A stretch of DNA of 64,000 nt from Enterobacter ludwigii (GCA_900068845.1 CEFQ01000004.1:287837-351836); one strand, 5' to 3'; shown: positions 25,161 to 34,119, numbered from the stretch's first letter. The notes: generated from the letters alone by a model not told the origin. A program made the numbers and translations.

Positions 25161-26015
25161 CTATTTCTGCAACGCAGCCTTAATCACCTCTGCATACGGT
25201 GTAGTAGGGCGGCCAATCAGTTGACTCAGCGTGTGACTCTCATCGAACAATCCGCCTTTTTCAGCGCCTGCATCCGAATCCGCCAGCATATCCGATAATC
25301 CATCCGGCAAACCGGCGCCTTTCAGCGCGGCGGCAAACTCGGCCTGCGGCAGGTTGATGTATTCCACGTGCTCGCCCGACTGTTTAGCAATCTCGGCGCT
25401 AAACTGCGCCAGCGTGTAGCTGTCGTCGCCAGCCAGTTCATACACTTTGCCAGCCTGATCGTCACGGCTGATCACTTCTGCCGCGGCGTCGGCATAGTCA
25501 ATGCGCGCCGCTGAAGCGATACGACCTTCGCCCACCGCACCAATAAAGGCATGATGCGCCAGCGCGGGCGCAATACTCGCCGCGTAGTTTTCGGTGTACC
25601 AGCCGTTACGCAGCAGCGCGAATGGAATGCCAGAGGCTTTCAGCTGCGCTTCAGTCGCACGATGTTCAACGCCTAAACCCAGCGGCGAAGTATCGGCGTG
25701 CAGCAAGCTGGTGTAGGCGATAAAGCCCACGCCGGCGGCTTTTGCCGCATCAATCACCGCCTTGTGCTGCGCTTCACGCTGGCCGACTTCACTGGAGGAG
25801 ATCAGTAGCAGTTTATCGACGCCGGCAAAGGCACTTTGCAGCGTTTCCGGTTTGCTGTAATCCGCTGCACGTAGCGTTATGCCCAGCGCTTGCAGATCGA
25901 CCGCTTTCTCCGGCGAACGCACGGCGGCAATCACTTCGCTGGCCGGCACTTTTTTCAGTAATGCGTTAATCACTAAGCGGCCCAGTTGGCCAGTGGCACC
26001 TGTAATTGCAATCAT
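25161..26015 (-). CDS. qorB: NADPH:quinone oxidoreductase 2
   Basis: 284 residues. N-terminal MIAITGATGQLGRLVINALL is the nucleotide-binding loop of atypical short-chain (NmrA-like) dehydrogenases. DKLLLISSSEVGQREAQHKAVIDAAKAAGV, FIAYTSLLHADTSPLGL, LLRNGWYTENY, KVYELAGD and GLPDGLSDMLADSDAGAEKGGLFDESHTLSQLIGRPTTP are close to E. coli QorB (YtfG). It reduces quinones with NADPH in the cytosol. Divergent from the HxlR gene ytfH, as in E. coli, with a palindromic operator between. Confidence 0.95.
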   Translation of the reverse strand: MIAITGATGQLGRLVINALLKKVPASEVIAAVRSPEKAVDLQALGITLRAADYSKPETLQSAFAGVDKLLLISSSEVGQREAQHKAVIDAAKAAGVGFIAYTSLLHADTSPLGLGVEHRATEAQLKASGIPFALLRNGWYTENYAASIAPALAHHAFIGAVGEGRIASAARIDYADAAAEVISRDDQAGKVYELAGDDSYTLAQFSAEIAKQSGEHVEYINLPQAEFAAALKGAGLPDGLSDMLADSDAGAEKGGLFDESHTLSQLIGRPTTPYAEVIKAALQK

Positions 26016-26060
26016 GATGTTTTCCTTGTGAACGGGTATGGAAACAGCCTACGGGATAAG

Positions 26061-26093
26061 CTAACTTATAGTAAGTACTTACAGATTTGTTAG
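26061..26093. promoter_or_regulatory. operator between qorB and ytfH
   Basis: A perfect 12-bp palindrome GTAAGTACTTAC (26071-26082) framed by CTAAC (26061-26065) and GTTAG (26089-26093). It lies in the 97-bp gap between the divergent starts, 20 bp from ytfH. HxlR regulators of quinone reductases (QorR, YodB) bind comparable dyads. Confidence 0.65.
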
Positions 26094-26112
26094 TTTGGGG
26101 GAAGATTATTAA

Positions 26113-26478
26113 ATGTCTGAAAAGTTGAGTGAAAAATTTACGCGCGGCGAGTTGCTTAACGTTAATTGCCCCTCACGCGAAGTGCTGAAGCGCATCACCA
26201 GTCGCTGGAGCGTACTGATTTTGCTGGCGCTGCGCGAAGAAACCCTGCGCTTTAGCGAGCTGCGTCGCAAGATTGGCGGCGTCAGCGAACGTATGTTGGC
26301 GCAGACGCTGCGTTATATGGAAGAGGATGGTTTTGTTGAGCGGATTGCCTATGACGTGGTGCCGCCGCACGTTGAGTATCGTTTGACGTCATTAGGCCGC
26401 GAAGTGGAAGGGCAGGTGACCGGGCTGGCGGATTGGCTGGAGAGCAATGTGCATCGGATTTTAAAGCCAGCGCATTGA
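26113..26478 (+). CDS. ytfH: HxlR-family redox-type regulator
   Basis: 121 residues, minimal HxlR size: NVNCPSREVLKRITSRWSVLILLALREETLRFSELRRKIGGVSERMLAQTLRYMEEDGFVERIAYDVVPPHVEYRLTSLGREV. The conserved Cys in NCPSREVL is present. Position divergent to qorB matches E. coli YtfH. Likely represses qorB and itself until quinone or electrophile stress. Confidence 0.92.
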   Translation: MSEKLSEKFTRGELLNVNCPSREVLKRITSRWSVLILLALREETLRFSELRRKIGGVSERMLAQTLRYMEEDGFVERIAYDVVPPHVEYRLTSLGREVEGQVTGLADWLESNVHRILKPAH

Positions 26479-26481
26479 AGC

Positions 26482-26501
26482 GGTCGCCATGAATGGCGAC
26501 C
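26482..26501 (+). repeat. GGT-CGC-CAT hairpin between convergent genes
   Basis: GGTCGCCATGAATGGCGACC with tail CTACGA, 3 bp after the ytfH stop. Single hairpin, no T run. Confidence 0.85.
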
Positions 26502-26523
26502 CTACGACACGGCGATCACCAGG

Positions 26524-27414
26524 CTACGCGTGCAAATACTTCTCAAACCAGCCCAGCGTGCGGCTCCAGGCTAACTCGGCGGCGGCTTTATCGTAACGCG
26601 GCGTCGAATCATTATGGAAGCCATGATTCACGCCCGGATACACATAGCCTTCATAGATTTTATGGTTGGCTTTCAGCGCCTCTTCATAGGCGGGCCAACC
26701 TTCGTTGATGCCTTTATCCAGCGCGGCGTAGTGCAGCAGCAGCGGCGCTTTAATGCGCGGCACATCTTCGGCTTTGGGCTGACGACCATAAAACGGTACC
26801 GCGCAGGCGAGATCGGGAAAGGCTACGGCCGCCGCGTTGGCTACGCCGCCACCGTAGCAGAAGCCGGTGATGCCGACTTTGCCGGTGCTTTCTTCGTGAT
26901 GCATCAGGAAATCGATCGCCGCAAAGAAGTCGTTCATCAGCTTGGTGGGATCGACTTTGGCCTGCATCACCTTGCCTTCTTCGTCGTTGCCGGGATAACC
27001 GCCGAGCGAGCTCAGGCCATCGGGTGCCAGCGCAATATAACCGGCTTTGGCTACGCGTCGTGCCACATCTTCAATATAAGGATTGAGGCCACGATTCTCG
27101 TGGACCACCACCACCGCAGGCACGTTGCCTGACGCATTGGCCGGTCGGACCAGATAACCGCGCACCTCGCCGTGACCTTGCGGGGAAGGATAATGAATGT
27201 ATTCGGGTTTGATGGCCGGATCGGTGAATTCCACCTGCTGAGCCAGCGCATAGTTGGGGCTCATGGCGCTAAGCAGCGTGGCGCCCGTCATACCGGCAAT
27301 GGTGAATTTTGCCGCCATTGAGATAAATTCGCGTTTGCTGATTTTGCCGTGGGCGTAGTAATCGTAAAGCTCGAGCAGTTCCTGAGGGAAATCCTGTGCA
27401 GTAAGACGGGCCAT
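26524..27414 (-). CDS. yghX: dienelactone hydrolase family protein, YghX-type
   Basis: The frame is open from 27489; AAGGAGAGG places the start at the ATG at 27414 ([30 protein letters not shown]), 296 residues. A hydrophobic segment [18 protein letters not shown] follows a [14 protein letters not shown] region, so it may be exported or membrane-anchored. Alpha/beta-hydrolase: nucleophile Cys in [25 protein letters not shown] (acid) and [15 protein letters not shown] (His). Very close to E. coli YghX over the full length. Substrate unknown. Confidence 0.92.
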   Translation of the reverse strand: MARLTAQDFPQELLELYDYYAHGKISKREFISMAAKFTIAGMTGATLLSAMSPNYALAQQVEFTDPAIKPEYIHYPSPQGHGEVRGYLVRPANASGNVPAVVVVHENRGLNPYIEDVARRVAKAGYIALAPDGLSSLGGYPGNDEEGKVMQAKVDPTKLMNDFFAAIDFLMHHEESTGKVGITGFCYGGGVANAAAVAFPDLACAVPFYGRQPKAEDVPRIKAPLLLHYAALDKGINEGWPAYEEALKANHKIYEGYVYPGVNHGFHNDSTPRYDKAAAELAWSRTLGWFEKYLHA

Positions 27415-27800
27415 AACCTCTCCTTCGCTGTTTAACTGGTTGATTACTGCTCTAAAAAAGCACAGCTTGTGGCTGCTGGCAAATGCCATGCAGCAGTAAG
27501 TTAACGCCGCGGGCTTTACATCACGTCACTAATAAGCAGCAGCAATATATCTTTTTGTTCTAAATTCTTTATCTTTTAATTAACAATTAAGATCATGGCG
27601 TGTTGTCCGGAAATATTTACATGCTTAAGTTCTGGATAAGAAATATTCCCTTTCTTGGCGCACTAAAAAATAAATAAATGAAGCGGTTACCTGATAAGCA
27701 TAGCGATAACACGTTAAAAATAATAACAATAATGTCACAATAAATGAGGGTGTTTAACCTTAAGGTGGTGATTTTAAAGTATTAGTTTCTATTGAAAACA
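27415..27800. other. intergenic, no gene seen
   Basis: AT-rich spacer between the divergent yghX and cydA genes. No ORF, repeat or RNA gene that I can support; promoter elements for cydAB follow at 27801. Confidence 0.6.
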
Positions 27801-27830
27801 ATGATCGAAATCAAAAAACACTGTTATAGT
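27801..27830 (+). promoter_or_regulatory. FNR-like box and -10 element before cydA
   Basis: ATGATCGAAATCAA (27801-27814) matches the FNR consensus TTGAT-N4-ATCAA at 9 of 10 positions. A -10-like TATAGT is at 27825-27830. The box centre would be near -30, a repressing position. In pseudomonads the FNR homolog ANR represses cio genes. Inference from spacing only. Confidence 0.45.
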
Positions 27831-27979
27831 TTTACCCATTCCCACTGTTTATTTTCGTTTGCATCACTTCCTTTTACAGTGATGCGACATTTCTTTAAGC
27901 ACAGTGAAATATCACGCTGGGTTCTGCTTGTTAAATATAAGTAATAATTTCGGTGTAATTTGTGGCAATGAGGTAAGCA

Positions 27980-29401
27980 ATGTTTGGATTAGACGCCTTT
28001 CATCTGGCCAGGATTCAGTTCGCCTTTACTGTTTCCTTCCATATTATCTTTCCAGCCATCACCATCGGTCTCGCCAGTTTCCTGGCGGTGCTTGAAGGGA
28101 TGTGGCTGAAAACCCGTAACGAGACCTATCGCGATCTCTACCATTTCTGGTCGAAAGCTTTTGCCGTTAACTTCGGTATGGGCGTGGTATCCGGTTTGGT
28201 GATGGCATACCAGTTCGGGACTAACTGGAGCGGTTTCTCACAGTTTGCTGGCAGTATTACCGGCCCGCTACTCACCTATGAAGTGTTAACCGCCTTCTTC
28301 CTCGAAGCGGGCTTCCTTGGCGTGATGCTGTTTGGCTGGAACCGCGTCGGCCCAGGTTTGCACTTCTTCGCAACCTGCATGGTGGCGCTCGGCACCATTT
28401 TCTCTACTTTCTGGATTCTGGCGTCTAACAGCTGGATGCATACGCCGCAGGGCTACATCATCCAGAACGGCATCGTGGTGCCGGAAGATTGGCTGAAAAT
28501 CATCTTCAACCCTTCCTTCCCTTATCGCTTGTTCCATATGTCGGTCGGTGCCTTCCTGGCCAGCGCCTTCTTTGTTGGCGCATCAGGCGCGTGGCATCTG
28601 CTGCGCGGCAACGACAATCCCGCAATTCGTAAGATGTTCTCGATGGCGCTGTGGATGGCACTGATCGTGGCACCGATTCAGGCGATGATTGGCGATGCGC
28701 ACGGCCTCAACACGCTTGAGCATCAGCCGGCGAAAATCGCCGCGATTGAAGGCCACTGGGAAAACAAGCCGGGTGAAGCCTCGCCGCTGATTCTGTTCGG
28801 TGTGCCGGATATGGATCAGGAGCGCACCAAGTACGCGCTGGAAATTCCCTACCTCGGCAGCCTGATTCTGACGCACAGCCTGGAAAAACAGATCCCTGCG
28901 CTGAAGAGCTTCCCGAAAGAAGACCGTCCGAACTCAACCATCATCTTCTGGTCATTCCGCGTGATGGTGGCGCTGGGCCTGCTGATGATTACGCTTGGCG
29001 TGGTTTCTTTGTGGCTGCGCTTCAAAGGTCGCTTGTATCACTCGCGTCCATTCCTGTGGTTCACCCTGCTGATGGGCCCATCAGGTTTAATCGCGATTCT
29101 GGCCGGTTGGTTTACTACCGAAATTGGCCGTCAGCCGTGGGTAGTGTATGGCGTGCAGCGCACCATTGATGCGGTGTCAGCACATGGCGATATGCACATG
29201 AGCATCAGCCTGCTGGCGTTCATTCTGGTCTACTCATCTGTGTTTGGTGTCGGTTACCTCTACATGATGCGTCTGATTAAAGAAGGTCCGGTAACGGGCG
29301 AAGGTAAAGAAGTTGATCACGGTGGTCCAGGCCAGCATCACACGCCTGCGCGTCCGTTGTCAGCGGCGAAGACCCATAGCGAAAAGAGTGGGGAGCACTA
29401 A
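27980..29401 (+). CDS. cydA: cytochrome bd oxidase subunit I, short Q-loop (cyanide-insensitive type)
   Basis: 473 residues, about nine membrane helices; E. coli CydA has 522. N-terminal [20 protein letters not shown] carries the haem ligand His21 (E. coli His19); [13 protein letters not shown] carries the b558 His; [14 protein letters not shown] is the family GRQPW motif; [14 protein letters not shown] is near the C-terminus. The loop between helices 6 and 7 is short, placing it with CioA-type enzymes. It oxidises quinol and reduces O2 to water without proton pumping. The tail is hydrophilic with many H, G and E. Start ATG at 27980 after GAGGTAA. Confidence 0.93.
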   Translation: MFGLDAFHLARIQFAFTVSFHIIFPAITIGLASFLAVLEGMWLKTRNETYRDLYHFWSKAFAVNFGMGVVSGLVMAYQFGTNWSGFSQFAGSITGPLLTYEVLTAFFLEAGFLGVMLFGWNRVGPGLHFFATCMVALGTIFSTFWILASNSWMHTPQGYIIQNGIVVPEDWLKIIFNPSFPYRLFHMSVGAFLASAFFVGASGAWHLLRGNDNPAIRKMFSMALWMALIVAPIQAMIGDAHGLNTLEHQPAKIAAIEGHWENKPGEASPLILFGVPDMDQERTKYALEIPYLGSLILTHSLEKQIPALKSFPKEDRPNSTIIFWSFRVMVALGLLMITLGVVSLWLRFKGRLYHSRPFLWFTLLMGPSGLIAILAGWFTTEIGRQPWVVYGVQRTIDAVSAHGDMHMSISLLAFILVYSSVFGVGYLYMMRLIKEGPVTGEGKEVDHGGPGQHHTPARPLSAAKTHSEKSGEH

Positions 29402-29402
29402 G

Positions 29403-30407
29403 ATGATCGATTTTTCAATTATCTGGTTTGCCATCATCGTCTTCGGCACTTTGATGTACATCGTGATGGATGGCTTCGATCTTGGGATTGGCTTGTTGTT
29501 GCCATTTAACAAAGATCCCATCGAGCGCGACATGATGGTCAACACCGTTGCGCCGGTGTGGGATGGCAACGAAACCTGGTTGGTACTGGGCGGGGCGGCG
29601 CTGTATGGCGCGTTCCCGCTGGCGTACTCGGTGCTGCTGGATGCGCTGTCAATTCCCTTAACCGCGATGTTGATTGGCCTGATCTTCCGTGGCGTGGCCT
29701 TTGAGTTCCGCTTTAAAGCTACGCTGGAGCACCGCGCGTTCTGGGATAAATCGTTTATTGCCGGTTCACTGCTGGCGACCTTCAGTCAGGGCGTGGCCGT
29801 TGGCGCCATCCTGAATGGTTTCCCGGTGGTGGGTCGTGAATATGCCGGTTCGGCGATGAGCTGGTTAGCGCCGTTCCCGCTGTTCTGCGGCGTCGGCCTG
29901 GTCATTGCGTATGCGCTGCTGGGATGTACCTGGCTTATCATGAAAACTGAACACGATCTGCACCGTAAGATGTCTGCGCTGGCTACGCCGTTGACGCTGA
30001 CGCTGCTGCTGGTGGTGGGCATTATCAGTATCTGGACGCCATTGACGCACGCGGATATCGCGCAGCGCTGGTTCTCGCGTCCGAACCTGTTCTGGTTCCT
30101 GCCGGTTCCGGTGCTGGTGGTGTTGTGTTCGTGGGGCATTGTGCGCGCCATTAAACGTGAAGCGCATTACTCGCCGTTCATCCTGACGCTGGCGCTGATT
30201 TTCCTTGGCTTCTCGGGCTTGGGCATCAGCATCTGGCCGAACATCATTCCACCGTCAATCACCATCTGGCAGGCCGCGTCTCCGGCGAGCAGCCAGGCAT
30301 TTATGCTGGTGGGCGGCTTGCTGATTATTCCGGTGATTCTGGGTTATACCTTCTGGAGTTACTACGTGTTCCGCGGAAAAATCAAAGCCGACGAAGGATA
30401 CCATTGA
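29403..30407 (+). CDS. cydB: cytochrome bd oxidase subunit II
   Basis: 334 residues from the ATG at 29403, one base after the cydA stop. MIDFSIIWFAIIVFGTLMYIVMDGFDLGIGLLLPF, MVNTVAPVWDGNETWLVLGGAALYGAFPLAYSVLL and RGVAFEFRFK are standard CydB segments; eight to nine membrane helices. It forms the heterodimer with CydA. The open frame upstream from 29313 is not coding: the proper N-terminus begins here. Confidence 0.94.
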   Translation: MIDFSIIWFAIIVFGTLMYIVMDGFDLGIGLLLPFNKDPIERDMMVNTVAPVWDGNETWLVLGGAALYGAFPLAYSVLLDALSIPLTAMLIGLIFRGVAFEFRFKATLEHRAFWDKSFIAGSLLATFSQGVAVGAILNGFPVVGREYAGSAMSWLAPFPLFCGVGLVIAYALLGCTWLIMKTEHDLHRKMSALATPLTLTLLLVVGIISIWTPLTHADIAQRWFSRPNLFWFLPVPVLVVLCSWGIVRAIKREAHYSPFILTLALIFLGFSGLGISIWPNIIPPSITIWQAASPASSQAFMLVGGLLIIPVILGYTFWSYYVFRGKIKADEGYH

Positions 30408-30408
30408 T

Positions 30409-30576
30409 ATGAAAACCGAGGTCAGCAACATGAAAACTCACACTGAGACTAAGATTCCGTGGTGGAAGCAGGTGATGTGGCTGGTGGTCATTTACGGCGC
30501 AAGCGTGCTGGCACTCGGTGTGGTGGCATCACTGTTTCGTATGATGATGACGGCGGCGGGCATGCGTTCGCACTGA
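30409..30576 (+). CDS. DUF2474-type small membrane protein of the bd oxidase
   Basis: 55 codons, starting one base after the cydB stop (TGATATG). MKTEVSNMKTHTETKIPWWKQVMWLVVIYGASVLALGVVASLFRMMMTAAGMRSH has one membrane helix after WWK, the DUF2474 pattern found after cioAB-type genes, where CydX lies in bd-I operons. A second ATG at 30430 (48 residues) has GAGG 8 bases before it and could be the true start. It probably stabilises the oxidase. Confidence 0.8.
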   Translation: MKTEVSNMKTHTETKIPWWKQVMWLVVIYGASVLALGVVASLFRMMMTAAGMRSH

Positions 30577-30589
30577 GTTATCTGCACTG

Positions 30590-30664
30590 AGGTGCGCATG
30601 AATGCGCACCCTACAAACACTGGTCTGTTTTGTCGTAGGGTCGCCATTCATGGCGACCTTTTTT
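30590..30664 (+). terminator. paired GGT-NNN-CAT hairpins ending the cyd operon
   Basis: GGTGCGCATGAATGCGCACC (30591-30610) with tail CTACAAA, then GTAG and GGTCGCCATTCATGGCGACC (30639-30658) followed by a T run to 30664. Triplets GCG and CGC differ, as in other pairs. Confidence 0.8.
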
Positions 30665-30823
30665 ATTGCCTCGACCCAAAAAACGTTAGTAACCTAAGCA
30701 ATTAATGCTTTTCCCGCTGCGCTACGTTTACTCTTCCTTACGTTAGTAATACGTTTTTGTTATATTTATGTGACGAATAACGCATATTCATTACGTTAAC
30801 CACTTCATTCGACCATCAAAATC

Positions 30824-31690
30824 ATGCTCAGCCTGAATCTGAAAAAACAATACATCATCGATCTGGTGGACTGGATAGAAGCGAACCTGACCGATGAGCT
30901 CAACATCGATCTGATCACCCTGAAATCCGGTTACTCCAAGTGGCACATGCAGCGCATGTTCAAAGAGATGACCGGACAAACGCTGGCGTCCTACACGCGC
31001 AAACGTCGTCTGACCATGGCGGCGATGGCGCTGCGTCTGACCAGCATGCCGCTGATCGATATTGCCGTGCGTTTTGGTTTTGATAATCAGCAAAATTTTA
31101 CACGCGTGTTTAAAAGTCACTTCTCCATGACGCCGGGCGCCTATCGCCGCATTCCGGAGATGTTGATGAAGGATTTCCACAGCCGCATTTCCACCCAGCG
31201 TGAATGGGTCAATGCGCGTCTGGCGCAAAAGCCGGAGATTCAGCTGTGTGGTGAAGTGATTGAGTGGGAATGCCGCTTCGGCGAATACATTGATCATCAT
31301 CATCATGTGGTGGCGCAGCATACGCGCGATTTCATCGCTTTTGCCGGTCAACATGTCAGCTGCGGCTGGCTGGGTTTCCAGTTTAGTCCGGGTTTGCACT
31401 CGGCCGATCAGCAGCACATCAGCCTGTTCCAGGCGCTGGAAAGTCAGTACGCCGATGTGTTGCCACGTAATGTGCAAAACTGGACCGGCGAAAGTGGCTT
31501 GTATGCTGAGATTGACTGGCACGGTACGCCGGAAGAGATCAACGCCTTCACTGCTGAAATCTACTACAACCACTTGCCCGCGTTGGGTGTGGCACGTCGT
31601 CCGGGCAAGGATTTGCTTAAGCTTGATCTGAAATACAGTACGCCAGATCTGCTGCAAGGGACGTTCTATATCCCGGTGGCGGATAAGTAA
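30824..31690 (+). CDS. Rob-like AraC/XylS regulator
   Basis: 288 residues, one less than E. coli Rob. The N-terminal AraC DNA-binding domain (residues 8-105) reads IIDLVDWIEANLTDELNIDLITLKSGYSKWHMQRMFKEMTGQTLASYTRKRRLTMAAMALR and FGFDNQQNFTRVFKSHFSMTPGAYRR. The C-terminal part (120-288) resembles a GyrI-like effector domain and carries an HHHH run in YIDHHHHVVAQ. By family it would be an activator of stress or efflux genes. It could be a Rob paralog. Its regulon is not visible here. Confidence 0.88.
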   Translation: MLSLNLKKQYIIDLVDWIEANLTDELNIDLITLKSGYSKWHMQRMFKEMTGQTLASYTRKRRLTMAAMALRLTSMPLIDIAVRFGFDNQQNFTRVFKSHFSMTPGAYRRIPEMLMKDFHSRISTQREWVNARLAQKPEIQLCGEVIEWECRFGEYIDHHHHVVAQHTRDFIAFAGQHVSCGWLGFQFSPGLHSADQQHISLFQALESQYADVLPRNVQNWTGESGLYAEIDWHGTPEEINAFTAEIYYNHLPALGVARRPGKDLLKLDLKYSTPDLLQGTFYIPVADK

Positions 31691-31857
31691 TGCATAATTC
31701 GTGCGGTAAACCGTGACAAACCGCACGATTTTATAAACTCAATGCCGTAATAGGCGTAAAATTCTCCATCTAAACCTGATTGGCCGCGTAAATCACCAGC
31801 CGCCACACATCAGGCTGGATAATCACCTGCATTTCTGGTCCATTCCGGGCCGCTATA

Positions 31858-32085
31858 GTGAATAGAAAAAAAATTATGCGACTTCTACCGTTGTTTCTCA
31901 TGACAGCGCTTGTAGCGTTTTCTTCGCTGGCAAGTGCACAGATGGCTGAACCTTTTTCACCGCCGGGCGGACTGCATCCGCATCAAACACATTGCGCACA
32001 GCGTGAAATCCTTGGCGACAATGTGCTGCCGAAACATAGCCAGGATGATGGCAGTTTTGTTAACTGCGGCAATCATCAGGCTTAA
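31858..32085 (+). CDS. small exported protein, unknown
   Basis: 75 residues from a GTG at 31858 or 69 from an ATG at 31876; neither has a good ribosome binding site. MRLLPLFLMTALVAFSSLASA is a clear signal peptide with cleavage after ASA. The mature part (QMAEPFSPPGGLHPHQTHCAQREILGDNVLPKHSQDDGSFVNCGNHQA) is short, with two Cys and five His. I do not recognise a family. The signal peptide makes it likely to be real. Confidence 0.55.
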   Translation: MNRKKIMRLLPLFLMTALVAFSSLASAQMAEPFSPPGGLHPHQTHCAQREILGDNVLPKHSQDDGSFVNCGNHQA

Positions 32086-32154
32086 TCTCCCCGTTTTATT
32101 CCGCACAAGACCGTCGCAACTTATGCACGGTCTCGGCATTAATCCTCATTTCTG

Positions 32155-32252
32155 CATTGCGCAATAAATTGCGCCGCTACCATACCTGCCTGTAATTTGC
32201 TTCGGCTCCCTGGCTGCACTTAACCGTAGCGGCGCGATTCATCGCGCTGTTT
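32155..32252. repeat. divergent half copies of the 40-bp palindrome
   Basis: GCAATAAATTGC-GCCGCTAC (32161-32180) is the right half and GTAGCGGC-GCGATTCATCGC (32226-32245) the left half of the core, in reversed order and 45 bp apart. Two core copies probably met here and lost their facing halves. Confidence 0.75.
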
Positions 32253-32329
32253 TGACCTTGATATTCGCCAATAGCATTTTTCGGCATTGCATCGAAGATA
32301 TATCATAACTATTCTTGCCCCCATCAGAT

Positions 32330-32348
32330 GAGAATGACTTTCACTATC
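32330..32348. promoter_or_regulatory. Fur-box-like site before yqjH
   Basis: GAGAATGACTTTCACTATC matches the 19-bp Fur consensus at 14 of 19 positions and lies 18 bp before the TTG start. Confidence 0.5.
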
Positions 32349-32365
32349 TTTTAGGGAGACACCAC

Positions 32366-33148
32366 TTGCAAACTAACCCTTCCGAGCGCGCGCCACGCCG
32401 TGTGCGCAATGAACTGCGTTTTCGCCATATCACCGTGGTCAGCAAGACGCTGATTGCCGGTGAATTCTGGCGCATTGTTTTCAACGGCAGCGATCTGGCG
32501 GGCTTCAACTCGCCGTCGTTTGACGATCACATCAAAGTGTTTTTCCCGGAAAGTCCGGGCAAAACATTGGCGCTGCCGCAGATGACTGATGAAGGCATCG
32601 TGTGGCCGGGCGGCGTCCGTCCTGCCGCGCGTGATTACACGCCGCTGGCATTTAACGGCGTAGATTCCCTGACCATCGATTTCTATCTCCACGATGGCGG
32701 CGTTGCCAGCAGTTGGGCAAACGACGCCAGCGTAGGTGATCAAATTGCCATGGGCGGCCCGCGCGGTTCGTTGGTTATACCGACGGATTATGCCTGCCAG
32801 ATTTACGTCTGCGATGAAACCGGCTTACCGGCCTTTAAACGTCGTTATGCCGAAATGCAGGCGCAAGAAATTCATCTGTTAGCCTGTGCAGATGAAGCCA
32901 CCGGCCGCGATTATCTCGGTGATCTGCCGGATGTGCAGGTGAGCTGGTTGGGCAGCGGTACCATGCAGGCCGATAAACTTGCGCCAATAACGGCGCAGCT
33001 GGATAAGATCGCGCTGCCCGCCAATGAATACTTCATCTGGTTGACCGGCGAGGGTGAAGCAGTGAAATTGCTGAGCGATTACTTCACCCAGGGGCGCGGT
33101 GCAGATAGCGATTACGTTCGTGCTGTGGCGTATTGGCATCAAAAATAA
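32366..33148 (+). CDS. yqjH: siderophore-interacting (ferric reductase) protein
   Basis: 260 residues from a TTG at 32366, chosen because AGGGAG lies 9 bases before it; the frame is open from 32315. FAD-binding domain with LAGFNSPSFDDHIKVFF, RDYTPLAFNG (the RxYTxR-type FAD motif, here ending F not R) and GDQIAMGGPRGSLVIP; C-terminal SIP domain with YVCDETGLPAFKRRYAEM, WLGSGTM and YFIWLTGEGEAVKLLSDYF. Uses NAD(P)H to release iron from ferric siderophores. Followed in tandem by the PadR gene; in E. coli yqjH and yqjI are divergent. Confidence 0.9.
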   Translation: MQTNPSERAPRRVRNELRFRHITVVSKTLIAGEFWRIVFNGSDLAGFNSPSFDDHIKVFFPESPGKTLALPQMTDEGIVWPGGVRPAARDYTPLAFNGVDSLTIDFYLHDGGVASSWANDASVGDQIAMGGPRGSLVIPTDYACQIYVCDETGLPAFKRRYAEMQAQEIHLLACADEATGRDYLGDLPDVQVSWLGSGTMQADKLAPITAQLDKIALPANEYFIWLTGEGEAVKLLSDYFTQGRGADSDYVRAVAYWHQK

Positions 33149-33236
33149 CCCCTCCACCTGCGCGCTGCCGCCTGTGTTGAATTTTGCCAGGCGGCGGACT
33201 ACTATCAACCTCCCTTAATTGATGCTCAGGAAGGCA

Positions 33237-33776
33237 ATGAAACAGCAGCGGGATTTTCCATCGCAGTCCGATCACGCACCGCGTACCGTCTGTGCAGGCG
33301 CACGCAAGAAGCGTCGGGAGCGAATGCTGGATGCCAGCGATATCCGCCTGTTAATGCTACATTTTCTGGCGAACAATTCTGCACACGGTTATGAGCTGAT
33401 CAAATCGGTTGAAGAACTCTCCAAAGGGGAATACTCCCCAAGTCCCGGCATTATTTATCCCAATTTGACATTGCTCGAAGAGATGGATGCGATTCGCGTG
33501 GTCGATGCGCAGGCATCGCGTAAAGCCTATGCGCTGAATGACAGCGGATCGGCGCTGCTGGCAGAAAATCGTGACAATGTGGACGCAATTATCGAGCGAT
33601 TAACCTCGCTGGCGATTCTGGTAAATAACCGCAGCATCCCGCAGGTTGAGCAGGCGATTCACCTGATCAAACACTCGCTGAATCATCGTCTGGCACAGGA
33701 AGATATTTCGGATGAGGCGCTGGCGATCGTGATCAACGCGCTGCACGAAGCGGCGGAGAAAATCGCCAAAAGTTAA
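33237..33776 (+). CDS. yqjI: PadR-family regulator, YqjI-like
   Basis: About 179 residues from the ATG at 33237 (MKQQRDFPSQ); TTG at 33219 and ATG at 33222 are in frame but have no ribosome binding site. PadR winged helix: MLDASDIRLLMLHFLANNSAHGYELIKSVEELSKGEYSPSPGIIYPNLTLLEEMDAI, then a C-terminal dimer helix. This core closely follows YqjI, but the N-terminus (PSQSDHAPRTVCAGARKKRRER) has one His and one Cys in place of the His/Cys/Gly-rich metal-binding tail of E. coli YqjI. It probably controls yqjH; nickel sensing may be lost or altered. Confidence 0.85.
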   Translation: MKQQRDFPSQSDHAPRTVCAGARKKRRERMLDASDIRLLMLHFLANNSAHGYELIKSVEELSKGEYSPSPGIIYPNLTLLEEMDAIRVVDAQASRKAYALNDSGSALLAENRDNVDAIIERLTSLAILVNNRSIPQVEQAIHLIKHSLNHRLAQEDISDEALAIVINALHEAAEKIAKS

Positions 33777-33790
33777 ATGATCGCCCGTAG

Positions 33791-33810
33791 GGTCGCCATT
33801 CATGGCGACC
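33791..33810 (+). repeat. GGT-CGC-CAT hairpin
   Basis: GGTCGCCATTCATGGCGACC preceded by CGTAG, between convergent yqjI and the SelW-like gene; a decayed partial GGTGCGCA follows near 33824. Confidence 0.85.
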
Positions 33811-33831
33811 GTTCCGTTGCAGGGTGCGCAA

Positions 33832-34119
33832 TCAGCTCTTCTTCTTATCCACATGCCCCAGCGCCCGATCCGGCCAGCAAACATCGCGCACGCGCTGCTT
33901 CAACGCGGCCGCATCCGGGAATCCGCCTTCCTGCTTACGCTCCCAAATCACCAGCCCATCAATCTGGATCTCAAACACGCCGCCGGTGCCTGGCTTAAGC
34001 GTTACCGCACTTAAATCCTCGGCAAAGGTATGCAGTAACTCCTGCGCCATCCACGCAGAACGTAGCAGCCAGTTGCATTGAGTACAGTAGTGAATGGTGA
34101 TGGCGGGTTTCTGTGTCAT
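33832..34119 (-). CDS. SelW/Rdx-family thioredoxin-like protein
   Basis: 95 residues. IHYCTQCNWLLRSAWMAQELLHTF has the redox CxxC of the SelT/SelW/SelH (Rdx) family, with Cys in place of selenocysteine; GTGGVFEIQIDGLVIWERKQEGGFPDAAALKQRVRD completes the thioredoxin-like fold. Function is likely thiol redox in the cytosol; partners unknown. The start is an ATG at 34117-34119. Confidence 0.88.
   Translation of the reverse strand: MTQKPAITIHYCTQCNWLLRSAWMAQELLHTFAEDLSAVTLKPGTGGVFEIQIDGLVIWERKQEGGFPDAAALKQRVRDVCWPDRALGHVDKKKS

Noticed and set aside
29313..29402. N-terminal extension of cydB
   Set aside because: It overlaps the cydA C-terminus in another frame; the CydB family N-terminus begins at 29403.
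30791..31726. A 311-codon minus-strand frame
   Set aside because: Fully antisense to the Rob-like gene, no recognisable domain.
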